Source: JAFCUW01 sp049897565 (GTDB lineage: Bacteria; Pseudomonadota; Gammaproteobacteria; Burkholderiales; Burkholderiaceae_D). Taken from it: a DNA stretch of 64,000 bases. The DNA lies in assembly GCF_049897565.1 (NCBI RefSeq), contig NZ_JAFCWM010000008.1, positions 129,873 through 193,872 of the forward strand, given 5' to 3'. Under the pieces are notes generated by a model. The model was not told where the DNA came from. It made no database searches and was given only the letters and a program-made list of their open reading frames with translations. Positions 26,785 through 34,498 of the stretch are shown here, one piece after another; the stretch's first letter is position 1, and each line of letters starts with the position of its first letter. The translations under genes were made by a program, and so were the position numbers.

Positions 26785-27714
26785 GTGCGAATTCTTCTCT
26801 ACCGGCCCGACGGCCAGCTCGATCCCTGGGTGCGCGATTTTGCCGCGGTGATGCCGGGCGTCGGCGTCCTGGTGTGGCGGGAAGAGATGCAGGAAGCGGT
26901 GTGCGACTACGCGGTGCTGTGGGCGCCGCCGGCAGCGCTGCTGGCGCAGCTGACGCATGTGAAAGCGATTTTTCTGGCCGGCGCCGGCGTCGACGCGTTG
27001 CTCAAGTTCGGCGACGCGCTGCCGGCCGCGCCGATCATCCGTCTGGGCGACGCCGGCATGGCGGTGCAGATGGCCGAATACGTGGCGCACGCGGTGCTGC
27101 GCTACTTCCGCCGTTTCGACGACTACGAGAAGCAGGCGCGCCGCGGCATCTGGGCGCCGCTGCCGCCGTTCGAGAAGCAGGACTTCAGCATCGGCGTGCT
27201 CGGCATGGGCAAGCTGGGTAGCCGCGTGCTCGAGACGATGGGCCACTTCGGCTTTCCCTTGCGCGGCTGGAGCCGCACGCCCAAGCAGGTCGACGGCGTC
27301 GCCTGCTACGCCGGCATGGACAGCCTGGACGCCTTCCTCGCGGGCACGCGCGTACTGGTGTGCATGCTGCCGCTGACGCCTGAGACAACCGCGCTGCTCG
27401 ACCGCGCCAGGATGTCGCAACTGCCGCAGGGCGCTTACCTGATCAACGTCGCCCGCGGCGCGCTGGTGGCCGAACCGGACCTGCTGACGCTGATCCGCTC
27501 GGGCCACCTGGCCGGCGCCACGCTCGACGTGTTCCGCAACGAGCCGCTGCCGGCGCCGCATCCGTTCTGGGAAGAGCCGCGCATCAGCATGACCCCGCAT
27601 ATTTCGGCGCTCACGGTGCTGCACGACAGCGTGCTGCAGATCGCCGGCAAGATCAACGCACTTGAAAACGGCGAGCCGGTGGCGGACGTCGTCGACCGCA
27701 GCAAAGGATACTGA
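26785..27714 (+). CDS. D-2-hydroxyacid dehydrogenase (GhrA-like glyoxylate/hydroxypyruvate reductase)
   Basis: A 309-residue NAD(P)-dependent reductase. It starts at a GTG with a GAGGAAA ribosome site 7 nt upstream; an ATG at 26728 would overlap the end of liuD. The Rossmann motif is IGVLGMGKLGSRVLE (about residues 140-155). The catalytic Arg is in INVARGALV, the Glu in DVFRNEPLP and the His in MTPHISALT, all as in GhrA. It is not a standard liu gene: it sits between liuD and liuE and might act on a 2-oxo acid from branched-chain catabolism or simply be a passenger. Confidence 0.88.
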   Translation: MRILLYRPDGQLDPWVRDFAAVMPGVGVLVWREEMQEAVCDYAVLWAPPAALLAQLTHVKAIFLAGAGVDALLKFGDALPAAPIIRLGDAGMAVQMAEYVAHAVLRYFRRFDDYEKQARRGIWAPLPPFEKQDFSIGVLGMGKLGSRVLETMGHFGFPLRGWSRTPKQVDGVACYAGMDSLDAFLAGTRVLVCMLPLTPETTALLDRARMSQLPQGAYLINVARGALVAEPDLLTLIRSGHLAGATLDVFRNEPLPAPHPFWEEPRISMTPHISALTVLHDSVLQIAGKINALENGEPVADVVDRSKGY

Positions 27715-27715
27715 G

Positions 27716-28636
27716 ATGAACACACAAGCTAATTTGCCGGGCAAGGTCAAGATCGTCGAAGTGGGCCCGCGCGACGGCCTGCAGAACGAGAAGGAGTCGG
27801 TGTCGGCAGCGGTCAAGGTCGAGCTGGTGGACCGCTTGTCGCGCGCCGGATTCCTCAACATCGAGGCGGCGTCGTTCGTGTCGCCGAAATGGGTGCCGCA
27901 GATGGCCACCAGTACTGAGGTGATGGCGCAGATCACGCGCCGGCCCGGCACCATCTATTCGGCGCTGACGCCCAACATGCAAGGTTTCGAGGCGGCGCTG
28001 GCGGCCGGCGCGGGCGAGGTGGTGATCTTCGGCTCTGCCTCCGAGGCCTTCTCGCAAAAGAACATCAACTGTTCGATCGCCGAATCGATTGCCCGTTTCG
28101 AGCCGGTGGCAAAGGCGGCCAAGGCGAACGGCCTGCGCCTGCGCGCATCGGTCAGCTGCGCGTTCGGCTGCCCGTACCAGGGCGAGGTGCCGGAGGATGC
28201 GGTGGCCGATGTGGTGGCGCGCATGCGCGACCTGGGCTGCGACGAGATCGACATCGCCGACACCATCGGCGTGGCGACGGCGCGCAAGACGCAGTCGGTG
28301 ATGCTGCGCGCGGCCGGAGCATTTCGGCTCGACGGCATCTCCGGCCACTTCCACGATACCTACGGCCAGGCGCTGGCGAACATCTATGCCAGCCTGGAAG
28401 TGGGCGTGTCGATTTTTCACTCGTCGGTGTCCGGGCTGGGCGGCTGCCCGTACGCGAAGGGGGCGACCGGCAACGTCGCCACCGAGGACGTGCTGTACCT
28501 GATGCAGGGGTTGGGAATCGAGACCGGGATCGATCTCGACATGGTGGTGGACGCCGGTCAGTTCATCTCGCAGCAGCTGGGCCGCAAGGGCGCCAGCCGC
28601 GCCGGCAATGCGTTAGCCGCACGCCGCCTCGCTTGA
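27716..28636 (+). CDS. liuE: Hydroxymethylglutaryl-CoA lyase
   Basis: Splits HMG-CoA into acetoacetate and acetyl-CoA, ending leucine degradation. The 306-residue TIM-barrel protein shows KIVEVGPRDGLQNE at the N-terminus (metal ligand Asp and catalytic Arg), SFVSPKWVPQM, the HFHDTYGQALANI metal-binding histidines and the C-terminal catalytic Cys loop SSVSGLGGCPYAKGATGNVATEDV. The ATG at 27716 overlaps the previous stop region (TGAGATG). Its 3' end overlaps the convergent gene at 28613-29029 by 24 bp. Confidence 0.95.
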   Translation: MNTQANLPGKVKIVEVGPRDGLQNEKESVSAAVKVELVDRLSRAGFLNIEAASFVSPKWVPQMATSTEVMAQITRRPGTIYSALTPNMQGFEAALAAGAGEVVIFGSASEAFSQKNINCSIAESIARFEPVAKAAKANGLRLRASVSCAFGCPYQGEVPEDAVADVVARMRDLGCDEIDIADTIGVATARKTQSVMLRAAGAFRLDGISGHFHDTYGQALANIYASLEVGVSIFHSSVSGLGGCPYAKGATGNVATEDVLYLMQGLGIETGIDLDMVVDAGQFISQQLGRKGASRAGNALAARRLA

Positions 28637-29029
28637 GATGCGCGTGCGCCGCAGCGTGTAGCTGCCCAGCGCCAGCCCGGCCGCCAGCAGCATCAAGGAG
28701 AACGGCGACGGGCCCGGCGCGAACAGCGCCTGCATGCCGGACTGGCCGCCGGCCAGTTCGCCCGCCGGCGTGCCGAGCGGCGCGTACCTGACGCTGGCGA
28801 CCGGACCGGTCAACACGGTTCGCGCGACCAGGTCGGGCAACTCGCGCGCCACGGCGACGCTGCGGTTCCACACGTCCATGTCGAGTTGATCGGCGCCCGA
28901 CAGGGCCAGCAACTGCAGGCTCGCTTCGGCAGGCGCGCCGAGCGACGCGCTTTGCGTGATGGTGCCGGCGTTGGCGGTGAGTGCGCAAAGGCACAGTGCG
29001 GCGATGGAGAAACAGCTTGCCTTGTTCAT
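28613..29029 (-). CDS. Small secreted protein with PEP-CTERM-like sorting tail, function unknown
   Basis: A 138-residue protein with an N-terminal signal peptide (SIAALCLCALTANA) and, at the C-terminus, a short GPSPFS turn, one hydrophobic segment (LMLLAAGLALGSYTL) and a basic RRTR tail. That layout matches PEP-CTERM/exosortase-type sorting signals, although the PEP triplet itself is not there. The middle (about 75 residues) has no recognised domain. The ATG at 29029 is preferred over 29032 because a GAGG site lies 5 nt upstream. No exosortase is in the window. Confidence 0.6.
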   Translation of the reverse strand: MNKASCFSIAALCLCALTANAGTITQSASLGAPAEASLQLLALSGADQLDMDVWNRSVAVARELPDLVARTVLTGPVASVRYAPLGTPAGELAGGQSGMQALFAPGPSPFSLMLLAAGLALGSYTLRRTRISSEAACG

Positions 29030-29160
29030 CATGACCTCGGTAGTGAACGGAAGGGATTGACCGTGCGACGAAGTCATATTATTTCCGTGCGGCAATGAGG
29101 TCTTTGCACTAGCGCAGAACTTTGGCGATCAATGAAGGTCAGGAAGAAGGAAGAGGCAGA

Positions 29161-29198
29161 AACGACAAAGCCGACGAAAAATCGTCGGCTTTGTCGTT
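29161..29198 (-). terminator. Intrinsic terminator of tRNA-Pro
   Basis: A perfect 17-bp inverted repeat (29161-29177 against 29182-29198) with a 4-nt loop, 12 bp downstream of the tRNA on the minus strand. It is AT-containing and followed on that strand by TTTCT, consistent with termination. Confidence 0.75.
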
Positions 29199-29210
29199 GA
29201 TGCTAAATAC

Positions 29211-29287
29211 TGGTCGGAGTACAAGGATTCGAACCTTGGACCCCCTGGTCCCAAACCAGGTGCGCTACCGGACTGCGCCACACTCCG
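29211..29287 (-). tRNA. tRNA-Pro (anticodon UGG)
   Basis: Read on the minus strand this is a 77-nt cloverleaf: acceptor CGGAGTG pairs with TACTCCG (one G-U pair), discriminator A and encoded CCA end. The anticodon stem-loop is CCTGG-TTTGGGA-CCAGG, giving anticodon TGG. The T-loop GGTTCGAATCC and D-arm GCGCAGTCCGGTAGCGC are intact. The CCA is genomically encoded at 29211-29213. Confidence 0.97.
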
Positions 29288-29418
29288 AGGACCCGAATCA
29301 TAACGGCTCGACCCGGCCCGGTCAAGGGTTGGCCGCCTTTTTTATGAGTTTTCCGGCATACCGGTTGCCATCCGTACAAGTTATGCGACCATAGGCCACC
29401 AAAAATTTGCCCAACAGC

Positions 29419-30015
29419 GTGAACCGAACCCTGACATTCCAAAGCGAAACTAGCGGCCTGCGTGTGCCGCCCCTGCTGGTGGGGCTGGCGCTGTCGTTCC
29501 TGCTGCACGCCGCGTGGCTGTTCGCCTGGCGCCAGGAGCCGGCTCCGCGCCAGCAGGCCGAGCCCGCGCGCGCGCCCCTGGTGCTGCGGCTGCGCCCGCC
29601 GTCGCCGGAGCCGCCCAAGGCCGAGCCGGCGCCATCGGCCGCCAGCGCGCCGCGCGCGCAGGCCGCCAAGGCGAAGCGGCGCGTGGCGCCCGACGTCATT
29701 GCGCTGCCGCAGCAGCCGGATGCGGCACCGCCGGCGCCGGACGCCTTCACGGTGGAGCCGCCGGCGCCGTCCGCGCCCAGGTTCGATCCCGAAGCGGCGC
29801 GCAAGATGGCGCGCCTGCTGGCGAACGCGCCTGATCCGGCGCGCGAAGGCATGGCCGTGGCCCAGCTGCCGAAAAAGGAACTCGAGACCGAAACTAGGGC
29901 TGCGCGCGCGATCGGCCGGGCCAAGCGGCGCAACTGCAAGGATGGCGTTCCGGGCGGGCTGCTGGCGCCGTTCATCCTGCTGCTCGACAAGAAAGACAGC
30001 GGCTGCAAGTGGTGA
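29419..30015 (+). CDS. Pro/Ala-rich single-pass membrane protein, unknown function
   Basis: About 198 residues. One N-terminal hydrophobic segment (PPLLVGLALSFLLHAAWLFAW) is followed by a long Pro/Ala/Arg-rich stretch (residues 45-125) and a small C-terminal part containing two Cys (NCKDG and SGCKW). The layout resembles TonB or TolA-like envelope-spanning proteins, but no TonB C-terminal domain is visible. Start codons available are TTG at 29407 and GTG at 29419; neither has a strong ribosome site. The GC skew of the Pro-rich part makes many frames look open, but the hydrophobic N-terminus and stop position support this one. No function assigned. Confidence 0.55.
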   Translation: MNRTLTFQSETSGLRVPPLLVGLALSFLLHAAWLFAWRQEPAPRQQAEPARAPLVLRLRPPSPEPPKAEPAPSAASAPRAQAAKAKRRVAPDVIALPQQPDAAPPAPDAFTVEPPAPSAPRFDPEAARKMARLLANAPDPAREGMAVAQLPKKELETETRAARAIGRAKRRNCKDGVPGGLLAPFILLLDKKDSGCKW

Positions 30016-30050
30016 TGTATGCAAACATGCCGCGGTCAGCGCCATGCCCC

Positions 30051-30402
30051 ATCATGCCGGGGTCAGTGCCGACATTCGGACACAGGCTCAACACTAAGGC
30101 TGATTGTACCCATCATGCCGGGGTCAGTGCCGACATTCGGACACAGGCTCAACACTAAGGCTGATTGTACCGACGAGGCCGTGTCCGTTTGTCGGCACTG
30201 ACCCCGCAGGTTCCTCAAAGCGTCCTGTCGCGGCGGCACCCTCCACCCCACCAGGGTCAGTGCCGACATTCGGACACTGGCTCAGCGCTAGGAGCAGACT
30301 ACCGACGAGCCCGTGTCCGTTTGTCGGCACTGACCCCGGGGGTTCCCCGCAGGTTCGTGTCCGTTTGTCGGCACTGACCCCCGCAGGTTCACTGACCCCG
30401 GG
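30051..30402. repeat. REP/BIME-like repeat array between convergent genes
   Basis: A 60-bp unit occurs twice in tandem (30051-30110 and 30112-30171). Inside it is motif A, GGGTCAGTGCCGACATTCGG followed by ACAC (30060-30083, 30121-30144, 30254-30277). The near-inverse motif, starting GTGTCCGTTTGTCGG and ending CACTGACCCC, occurs at 30181-30205, 30313-30337 and 30357-30381. Forward and reverse copies alternate as in BIMEs, and the last copy degenerates into a partial CACTGACCCCGG at 30390-30401. No gene is supported in this stretch; the short open frames through it are repeat artefacts. It lies between the stop of 29419-30015 and the stop of rsmI. Confidence 0.85.
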
Positions 30403-30408
30403 GGTTCG

Positions 30409-31320
30409 TCAAGCCTGGTGGCCCTTGATGGCGAGGGCGCGGTCGTACAACGCATTTTTCTTGCGGCCGGTGATCTGCGCGGCCAGGCTGGCAGCCTGCT
30501 TGACCGAGCATTCGCCCAGCAGGATGTTGAGGATGCGCTCGGCCTCGATCTCCTCGGCGTCGCTGCCGGCCACCGCGCCTTCGACCAGCACCACGTACTC
30601 GCCCTTTTCGCGGTGGGCATCGGCCTTCACCCACGCCAGCGCCTCTCCAAGCGGACAGCGGTGGATCTCTTCGAACAGCTTCGTCAGTTCGCGCGCGAAC
30701 ACGACCTGGCGCGTCGGCTCGAACACGCCGGCCAGCGCCTCGACGCAATCGAGGATGCGGTGCGGCGCCTCGTACAACACCAGCGTCGCCGGCACCGCAA
30801 CCAGTTCCTGCAAGGCCGTTTCGCGCTGCCTGGCCTTGGCCGGGAGGAAGCCGACGAAGTAGAAACGGTCGTTGACCAGGCCGCTGGCCGACAGCGCCGT
30901 GATGGCCGCCGAGGCGCCCGGCAGCGGCAGCACCCGCAGCCCGGCCGCGCGCACGGCGTCGACGATGCGCGCACCAGGGTCGGACACGCCCGGCGTGCCG
31001 GCGTCGGACACCAGCGCGATGCGCTCGCCGGCCAGCAGGCGCGCGATCAGCTTGTCGGCCACTTCACGCTCGTTGTGCTGGTGCGCCGCGATCATCGGCT
31101 TGGACAGGCCGAAGCGCGTCAGCAAGTTGCCGGTGTTGCGCGTGTCCTCGCAGGCCACCGCGTCGACCAGCGCCAGCACTTGCAGCGCGCGCAAGCTGAT
31201 GTCGGTCACGTTGCCGATCGGAGTGGCGACAATGTACAGTGTTGCGGTAGGATAGGATTGGTTGGCCGCTTCGCCGATAACGGGAAGTTGCGCGATCGGA
31301 CTGGACTGGATTTCTGTCAT
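30409..31320 (-). CDS. rsmI: 16S rRNA 2'-O-ribose C1402 methyltransferase
   Basis: Methylates the ribose of C1402 in 16S rRNA using S-adenosylmethionine. The 303-residue tetrapyrrole-methylase-fold protein has TLYIVATPIGNVTDISLRAL, EDTRNTGNLL, the SDAGTPGVSDPG loop, PLPGASAAITALSASG and the C-terminal SVKQAASLAAQITGRKKNALYDRAL helical domain. The ATG at 31320 is chosen because the sequence before it has no family similarity. It is divergent from lppC with only 10 bp between start codons, so promoters must overlap the coding regions. This rsmI / lppC divergence is the usual arrangement. Confidence 0.96.
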   Translation of the reverse strand: MTEIQSSPIAQLPVIGEAANQSYPTATLYIVATPIGNVTDISLRALQVLALVDAVACEDTRNTGNLLTRFGLSKPMIAAHQHNEREVADKLIARLLAGERIALVSDAGTPGVSDPGARIVDAVRAAGLRVLPLPGASAAITALSASGLVNDRFYFVGFLPAKARQRETALQELVAVPATLVLYEAPHRILDCVEALAGVFEPTRQVVFARELTKLFEEIHRCPLGEALAWVKADAHREKGEYVVLVEGAVAGSDAEEIEAERILNILLGECSVKQAASLAAQITGRKKNALYDRALAIKGHQA

Positions 31321-31330
31321 AAGGATTGTG

Positions 31331-32596
31331 ATGCCGATTAAAAGTCTCAAGGGCCTGTTCGCCGCGCTTGCAGGAATAACGATGCTGTCGCTGGGCGGCT
31401 GCAGCACGCCATGCGAGTTGCCGGGCCGATCGTGCGCGCCTGTCGAATCATACAGTGCGGTGCCGCCGCCGGCACGCGCGGTCGACAGGCCGCGGGCCGA
31501 CGCCGTGCTGCCACCGCCGGCCGCGCGGCCCGAACCGGCCGCGCCGATGCAGACCATGCCGGTCGAGCCGCCCGACGCGGCGCCGGCGGCCAAACGCGCC
31601 GTGCGCATCGGCCTGATGCTGCCGCTGCGCTCGGCGGCGCTCGGCACCCCGGCCGACGCCCTGCGCGCCGGTTTCATGGCCGCCTGGGAGCGCGACCGCG
31701 CCGGCTTCACCGTCAACCTGATCGACACCGGCGACAGCCCGCAAGAGACGCTCGACGCCTACGTCGGCGCGCTCAGGCAAAACGATATCGTGGTCGGCCC
31801 GCTGGCCCGTTCGGCCGTCACCGCGCTGGCCACCAGTGCCCTGGTGACCAAGCCGACCATCGCCCTGAACCACCCGGAAGCGACTGCCCGCGCGGTGACC
31901 TTGCCGGCGCAGATGCTGGTGATCGGCCTGTCGATCGAAGACGAAGCGCGCCAGGTGGCCAAGTGGGCCGCGTCCGAGCATCCCGGCGGCGCGGCGCTGA
32001 TCGTGTCCGGCGCGTCGGCCTGGCAGCGCCGCATCGCCAACAGTTTCGCGGCGCAGTGGAAGCAGCTGGGCTACAAGTCGCAGACGATCGTGCTGGCCGA
32101 CTCGAACGGCTACCTGAACGAAGCGGCCCTCGGCCAGCTGCGCACGCAGATCACGACGACCCCGCCGACCTTCGTGTTCACCGCGCTCGACCCGAGCCAG
32201 GCCGGCCAGGTGCGCGGCGCTGTCGGCGCCGACCTGCCCGCCTACGGCACTTCGTCGGTCAATCCAGGACCGGATGCATCGATCGCTGAACTCGACGGCA
32301 TGCGCCTGCTCGACATGCCTTGGCAGGTGCAGCCGTCGCACCAGGCGGTGATGGTCTATCCGCGCTGGCTCGGCACCACCCGCACGCTCGACATGGATCG
32401 CCTGTATGCGCTCGGCATCGACGCCTTCCGGGTGGCGCGCGAAATCGCGCAGCGCCCGGGCGCCGACTTCGTACTCGATGGTGTCACCGGCCGCCTGTCG
32501 GTCAGCTTCGGCAGAGGGCAGGCGCGCTTCGAGCGGGTGCAGCCGGCCGCGGTGTACCAGGGCGGCGGCTATACCCTGGTGCCTGACGGGCGCTGA
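31331..32596 (+). CDS. LppC/LpoA-family lipoprotein (penicillin-binding protein activator)
   Basis: A 421-residue outer-membrane lipoprotein. The signal ends in MLSLGGC with the lipidated Cys near residue 23, followed by a Pro-rich linker. The rest is a periplasmic-binding-protein-like LppC domain (IGLMLPLRSAALGTPADALRAGF; NDIVVGPLARSAVTALA; PTFVFTALDPSQA; LYALGIDAFRVA). In gamma-proteobacteria the full-length LpoA activates PBP1a; here the N-terminal TPR-like half is absent, as usual in beta-proteobacteria. The ATG at 31331 has an AAGGAT site 4 nt upstream. Co-directional with yraN (2 bp gap) and the following envelope genes. Confidence 0.88.
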   Translation: MPIKSLKGLFAALAGITMLSLGGCSTPCELPGRSCAPVESYSAVPPPARAVDRPRADAVLPPPAARPEPAAPMQTMPVEPPDAAPAAKRAVRIGLMLPLRSAALGTPADALRAGFMAAWERDRAGFTVNLIDTGDSPQETLDAYVGALRQNDIVVGPLARSAVTALATSALVTKPTIALNHPEATARAVTLPAQMLVIGLSIEDEARQVAKWAASEHPGGAALIVSGASAWQRRIANSFAAQWKQLGYKSQTIVLADSNGYLNEAALGQLRTQITTTPPTFVFTALDPSQAGQVRGAVGADLPAYGTSSVNPGPDASIAELDGMRLLDMPWQVQPSHQAVMVYPRWLGTTRTLDMDRLYALGIDAFRVAREIAQRPGADFVLDGVTGRLSVSFGRGQARFERVQPAAVYQGGGYTLVPDGR

Positions 32597-32598
32597 CC

Positions 32599-32958
32599 AT
32601 GTGGGGCAGCCGCCTCAGCGCCAAGCAGGAAAAGGGCCGGTACTGGGAGCAGGTGGCGCTGGCGCACCTGCAGCGCCACGGCCTGCTGCTGGTGGAAGCG
32701 AATTTCCAGTGCAAGGGCGGCGAGATCGACCTGGTCATGCGCGAGGCCGACACGCTGGTGTTCATCGAAGTGCGACAGCGCGCCGACGCCAGCGCCGGCG
32801 GAGCGGCCGCCAGCATCACGCCGGCCAAGATCCGGCGCCTGGTGCGCGCCGCCCAGTTCTACCTGCTGCGATTGCCGAAAACGCCGCCGTGCCGCTTCGA
32901 CGTGGTGGCGATCGACGCGGGCGAGCTGACCTGGCTGCGCAACGCCATCGAAGCGTGA
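32599..32958 (+). CDS. yraN: YraN-family (UPF0102) endonuclease-like protein
   Basis: A 119-residue restriction-endonuclease-fold protein: GRYWEQVALAHLQRHGLLLVEANFQCKGGEIDLVMREADTLVFIEVRQR contains the D-(x)n-ExK-like core, here EID and FIEVR. It has the family length and its usual place between lppC and the SIS-domain gene. Cellular role unknown. Confidence 0.93.
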   Translation: MWGSRLSAKQEKGRYWEQVALAHLQRHGLLLVEANFQCKGGEIDLVMREADTLVFIEVRQRADASAGGAAASITPAKIRRLVRAAQFYLLRLPKTPPCRFDVVAIDAGELTWLRNAIEA

Positions 32959-33012
32959 GTGAAGGTGTAAGCAATTTTTACCGCGCTTGCCCGCCTCAGC
33001 TGGTCACTGCAC

Positions 33013-33018
33013 TATAAT
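33013..33018 (+). promoter_or_regulatory. TATAAT -10 element upstream of the SIS-domain gene
   Basis: A consensus TATAAT lies 10 bp before the start codon at 33028. The best -35 candidate (TTGCCC at 32987) is spaced too far (20 bp), so only the -10 is supported. If real, transcription would begin almost at the start codon. Confidence 0.35.
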
Positions 33019-33027
33019 CGCCACACT

Positions 33028-33624
33028 ATGAATACTCAACGCATCCTCGCCCATTTCCAGGAAAGTGCCGACCTGAAGCTCAAGGCGGCCCCGATTCTCG
33101 CCCAGCCCATCTCCGAAGCGATCGACCTGATGTTCGCCGCTTTGTCCAATGGCAACAAGATCCTTGCCTGCGGCAACGGCGGTTCGGCGGCCGACTGCCA
33201 GCACTTCGCCGCCGAACTGGTCGGTCGCTTCGAGCGCGAGCGCTTTCCACTGCCGGCGCTGGCCTTGACCACCGACACCTCGATCATGACCGCCATCGGC
33301 AACGACTACAGCTACCGCGAGATCTTCTCGAAGCAGGTGCAGGCGTTCGGCCAGGCCGGCGACGTGCTGCTGGCGCTGTCGACATCGGGCAATTCGGCCA
33401 ACGTGCTGGCCGCCGTCGAAGCGGCGCTCGAGCGCGAGATGCGCGTCGTCGCGCTGACGGGCAAGGATGGCGGCGAGCTTGGCAACATGCTGACCGACGC
33501 CGACGTCCACATCTGCGTACCGCATACCCGTACCGCCCGTATCCAGGAAGTTCACCTGGTGACGATCCACTGTATTTGCGACGGCATCGATGTCGCCCTG
33601 TTTGGAGGAGATGAGAATGAGTAA
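33028..33624 (+). CDS. gmhA: SIS-domain phosphoheptose isomerase family protein (GmhA/DiaA)
   Basis: A 198-residue SIS protein: KILACGNGGSAADCQHFAAELVGRFERER is the sugar-phosphate loop, and SGNSANVLAAVEAA and RIQEVHLVTIHCICD complete the GmhA/DiaA signature. GmhA makes D-glycero-D-manno-heptose-7-phosphate for LPS core; DiaA is a DnaA-binding paralogue found in exactly this yraN-SIS-BON order in enterics. The two cannot be separated by eye. Conserved His and Glu of GmhA (HFAAE) are present, so an isomerase role is possible. Confidence 0.85.
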   Translation: MNTQRILAHFQESADLKLKAAPILAQPISEAIDLMFAALSNGNKILACGNGGSAADCQHFAAELVGRFERERFPLPALALTTDTSIMTAIGNDYSYREIFSKQVQAFGQAGDVLLALSTSGNSANVLAAVEAALEREMRVVALTGKDGGELGNMLTDADVHICVPHTRTARIQEVHLVTIHCICDGIDVALFGGDENE

Positions 33625-34258
33625 GTTTGGCCAGCCACTTCAGTGCCCGCTCGCGAAAGCGATCCTGTGCGCAGCCCTGCTGACCAGCCTGTCCGGTTGC
33701 GTCGAGATGATGGTCGGCACCGCCGTGATGGGCGCCGTCGCCACCGCCGACCGCCGCACCCTCGGCGCGCAGACCGAGGACAAGACCATCACCGTCAAGG
33801 CCGAATTGCGCGTGCCGAAAATCGCCGGCCCCGACGCGCACGTCAACATCGCCAGCTTCAACCGCAAGGTGCTGCTGAGCGGCGAAGTGGCCGACGCGGC
33901 CCTCAAGGCGAAGGTCGAAGCCGAAGTGCAAGCCATCGACGGCGTGCAATCGATCGCCAACGAACTGGTGGTGGCCCCCCCGGCCAGCTACACGTCGCGC
34001 TCGTCGGATGCGCTGATCACCACCAAGGTCAAGGCCGGCCTGGTCGACATGAAGACCATCTCGGCCACCTCGTTCAAGGTCGTCACCGAGCGCGGCACGG
34101 TCTACCTGATGGGCCGGGTGACGCAGCGCGAAGGCCAGATTGCCTCCGACATCGCGCGCGGCATGTCCGGCGTCGACAAAGTGGTCAAGATCTTCGAATA
34201 CATCACTGAAGACGAACTGCGGGCCATGCAGCCAACCTCGTCGCGCGTACCGCTGTAA
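33617..34258 (+). CDS. BON-domain outer-membrane lipoprotein (DolP/YraP-like)
   Basis: A 213-residue lipoprotein with two BON domains. The signal AALLTSLSGC is followed by the first BON (TVKAELRVPKIAGPDAHVNIASFNRKVLLSGEVAD) and the second (SDALITTKVKAGLVDMKTISATSFKVVTERGTVYLMGRVTQREG). DolP of enterics helps keep the outer membrane intact near the division site and BAM. The ATG at 33617 overlaps the preceding gene by 8 bp and has GGAGG 8 nt upstream; the ATG at 33611 is too close to it. Usual genomic neighbour of yraN and diaA/gmhA. Confidence 0.9.
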   Translation: MSKFGQPLQCPLAKAILCAALLTSLSGCVEMMVGTAVMGAVATADRRTLGAQTEDKTITVKAELRVPKIAGPDAHVNIASFNRKVLLSGEVADAALKAKVEAEVQAIDGVQSIANELVVAPPASYTSRSSDALITTKVKAGLVDMKTISATSFKVVTERGTVYLMGRVTQREGQIASDIARGMSGVDKVVKIFEYITEDELRAMQPTSSRVPL

Positions 34259-34264
34259 AAACGC

Positions 34265-34425
34265 TGGGGTCAGGTCTGACATTCGGACATTCATGCGTGA
34301 ATGTCCGAATGTCAGCGCAATAATCGGCGGCGGGCGCCGAAGATCGCCCCGACGCAAACACCTTTATTACTGCTGGTTCAAGGAAGCTCCACTCTTATGG
34401 TGTTTGCTTAAGAGACCTGACCCCA
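34265..34425. repeat. 161-bp MITE/REP-like element with 13-bp terminal inverted repeats
   Basis: TGGGGTCAGGTCT at 34265-34277 is exactly inverted at 34413-34425 (AGACCTGACCCCA). Just inside the left end is an 18-bp-arm hairpin (34276-34293 with 34298-34315, loop TGCG) containing CTGACATTCGGACATTC. The remaining interior has no coding sense. It fills the gap between the BON gene and the thioredoxin-like gene. Confidence 0.8.
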
Positions 34426-34463
34426 CGGTGTAAAGGCCTCGCGCAAGACCGGCACGACGGGTC

Positions 34464-34469
34464 TATAAT
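34464..34469 (+). promoter_or_regulatory. TATAAT -10 element upstream of the thioredoxin-like gene
   Basis: Consensus TATAAT 29 bp before the ATG at 34499. No good -35 hexamer is seen at 16-18 bp spacing; the position is nevertheless right for a start of transcription 20-25 nt upstream of the gene, just beyond the repeat element. Confidence 0.4.
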
Positions 34470-34498
34470 GATCCGGTTGCCATTCTCTTCAAGACATC

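Noticed and set aside
30019..30377. Several short open frames of 60-110 codons in the repeat array near 30.1-30.4 kb
   Set aside because: They translate the repeats in both directions (CRHSDTGSTL and similar) and carry no start signals.
30051..30402. CRISPR array
   Set aside because: Spacing is irregular, copies occur in both orientations, spacers are not unique, and there are no cas genes.
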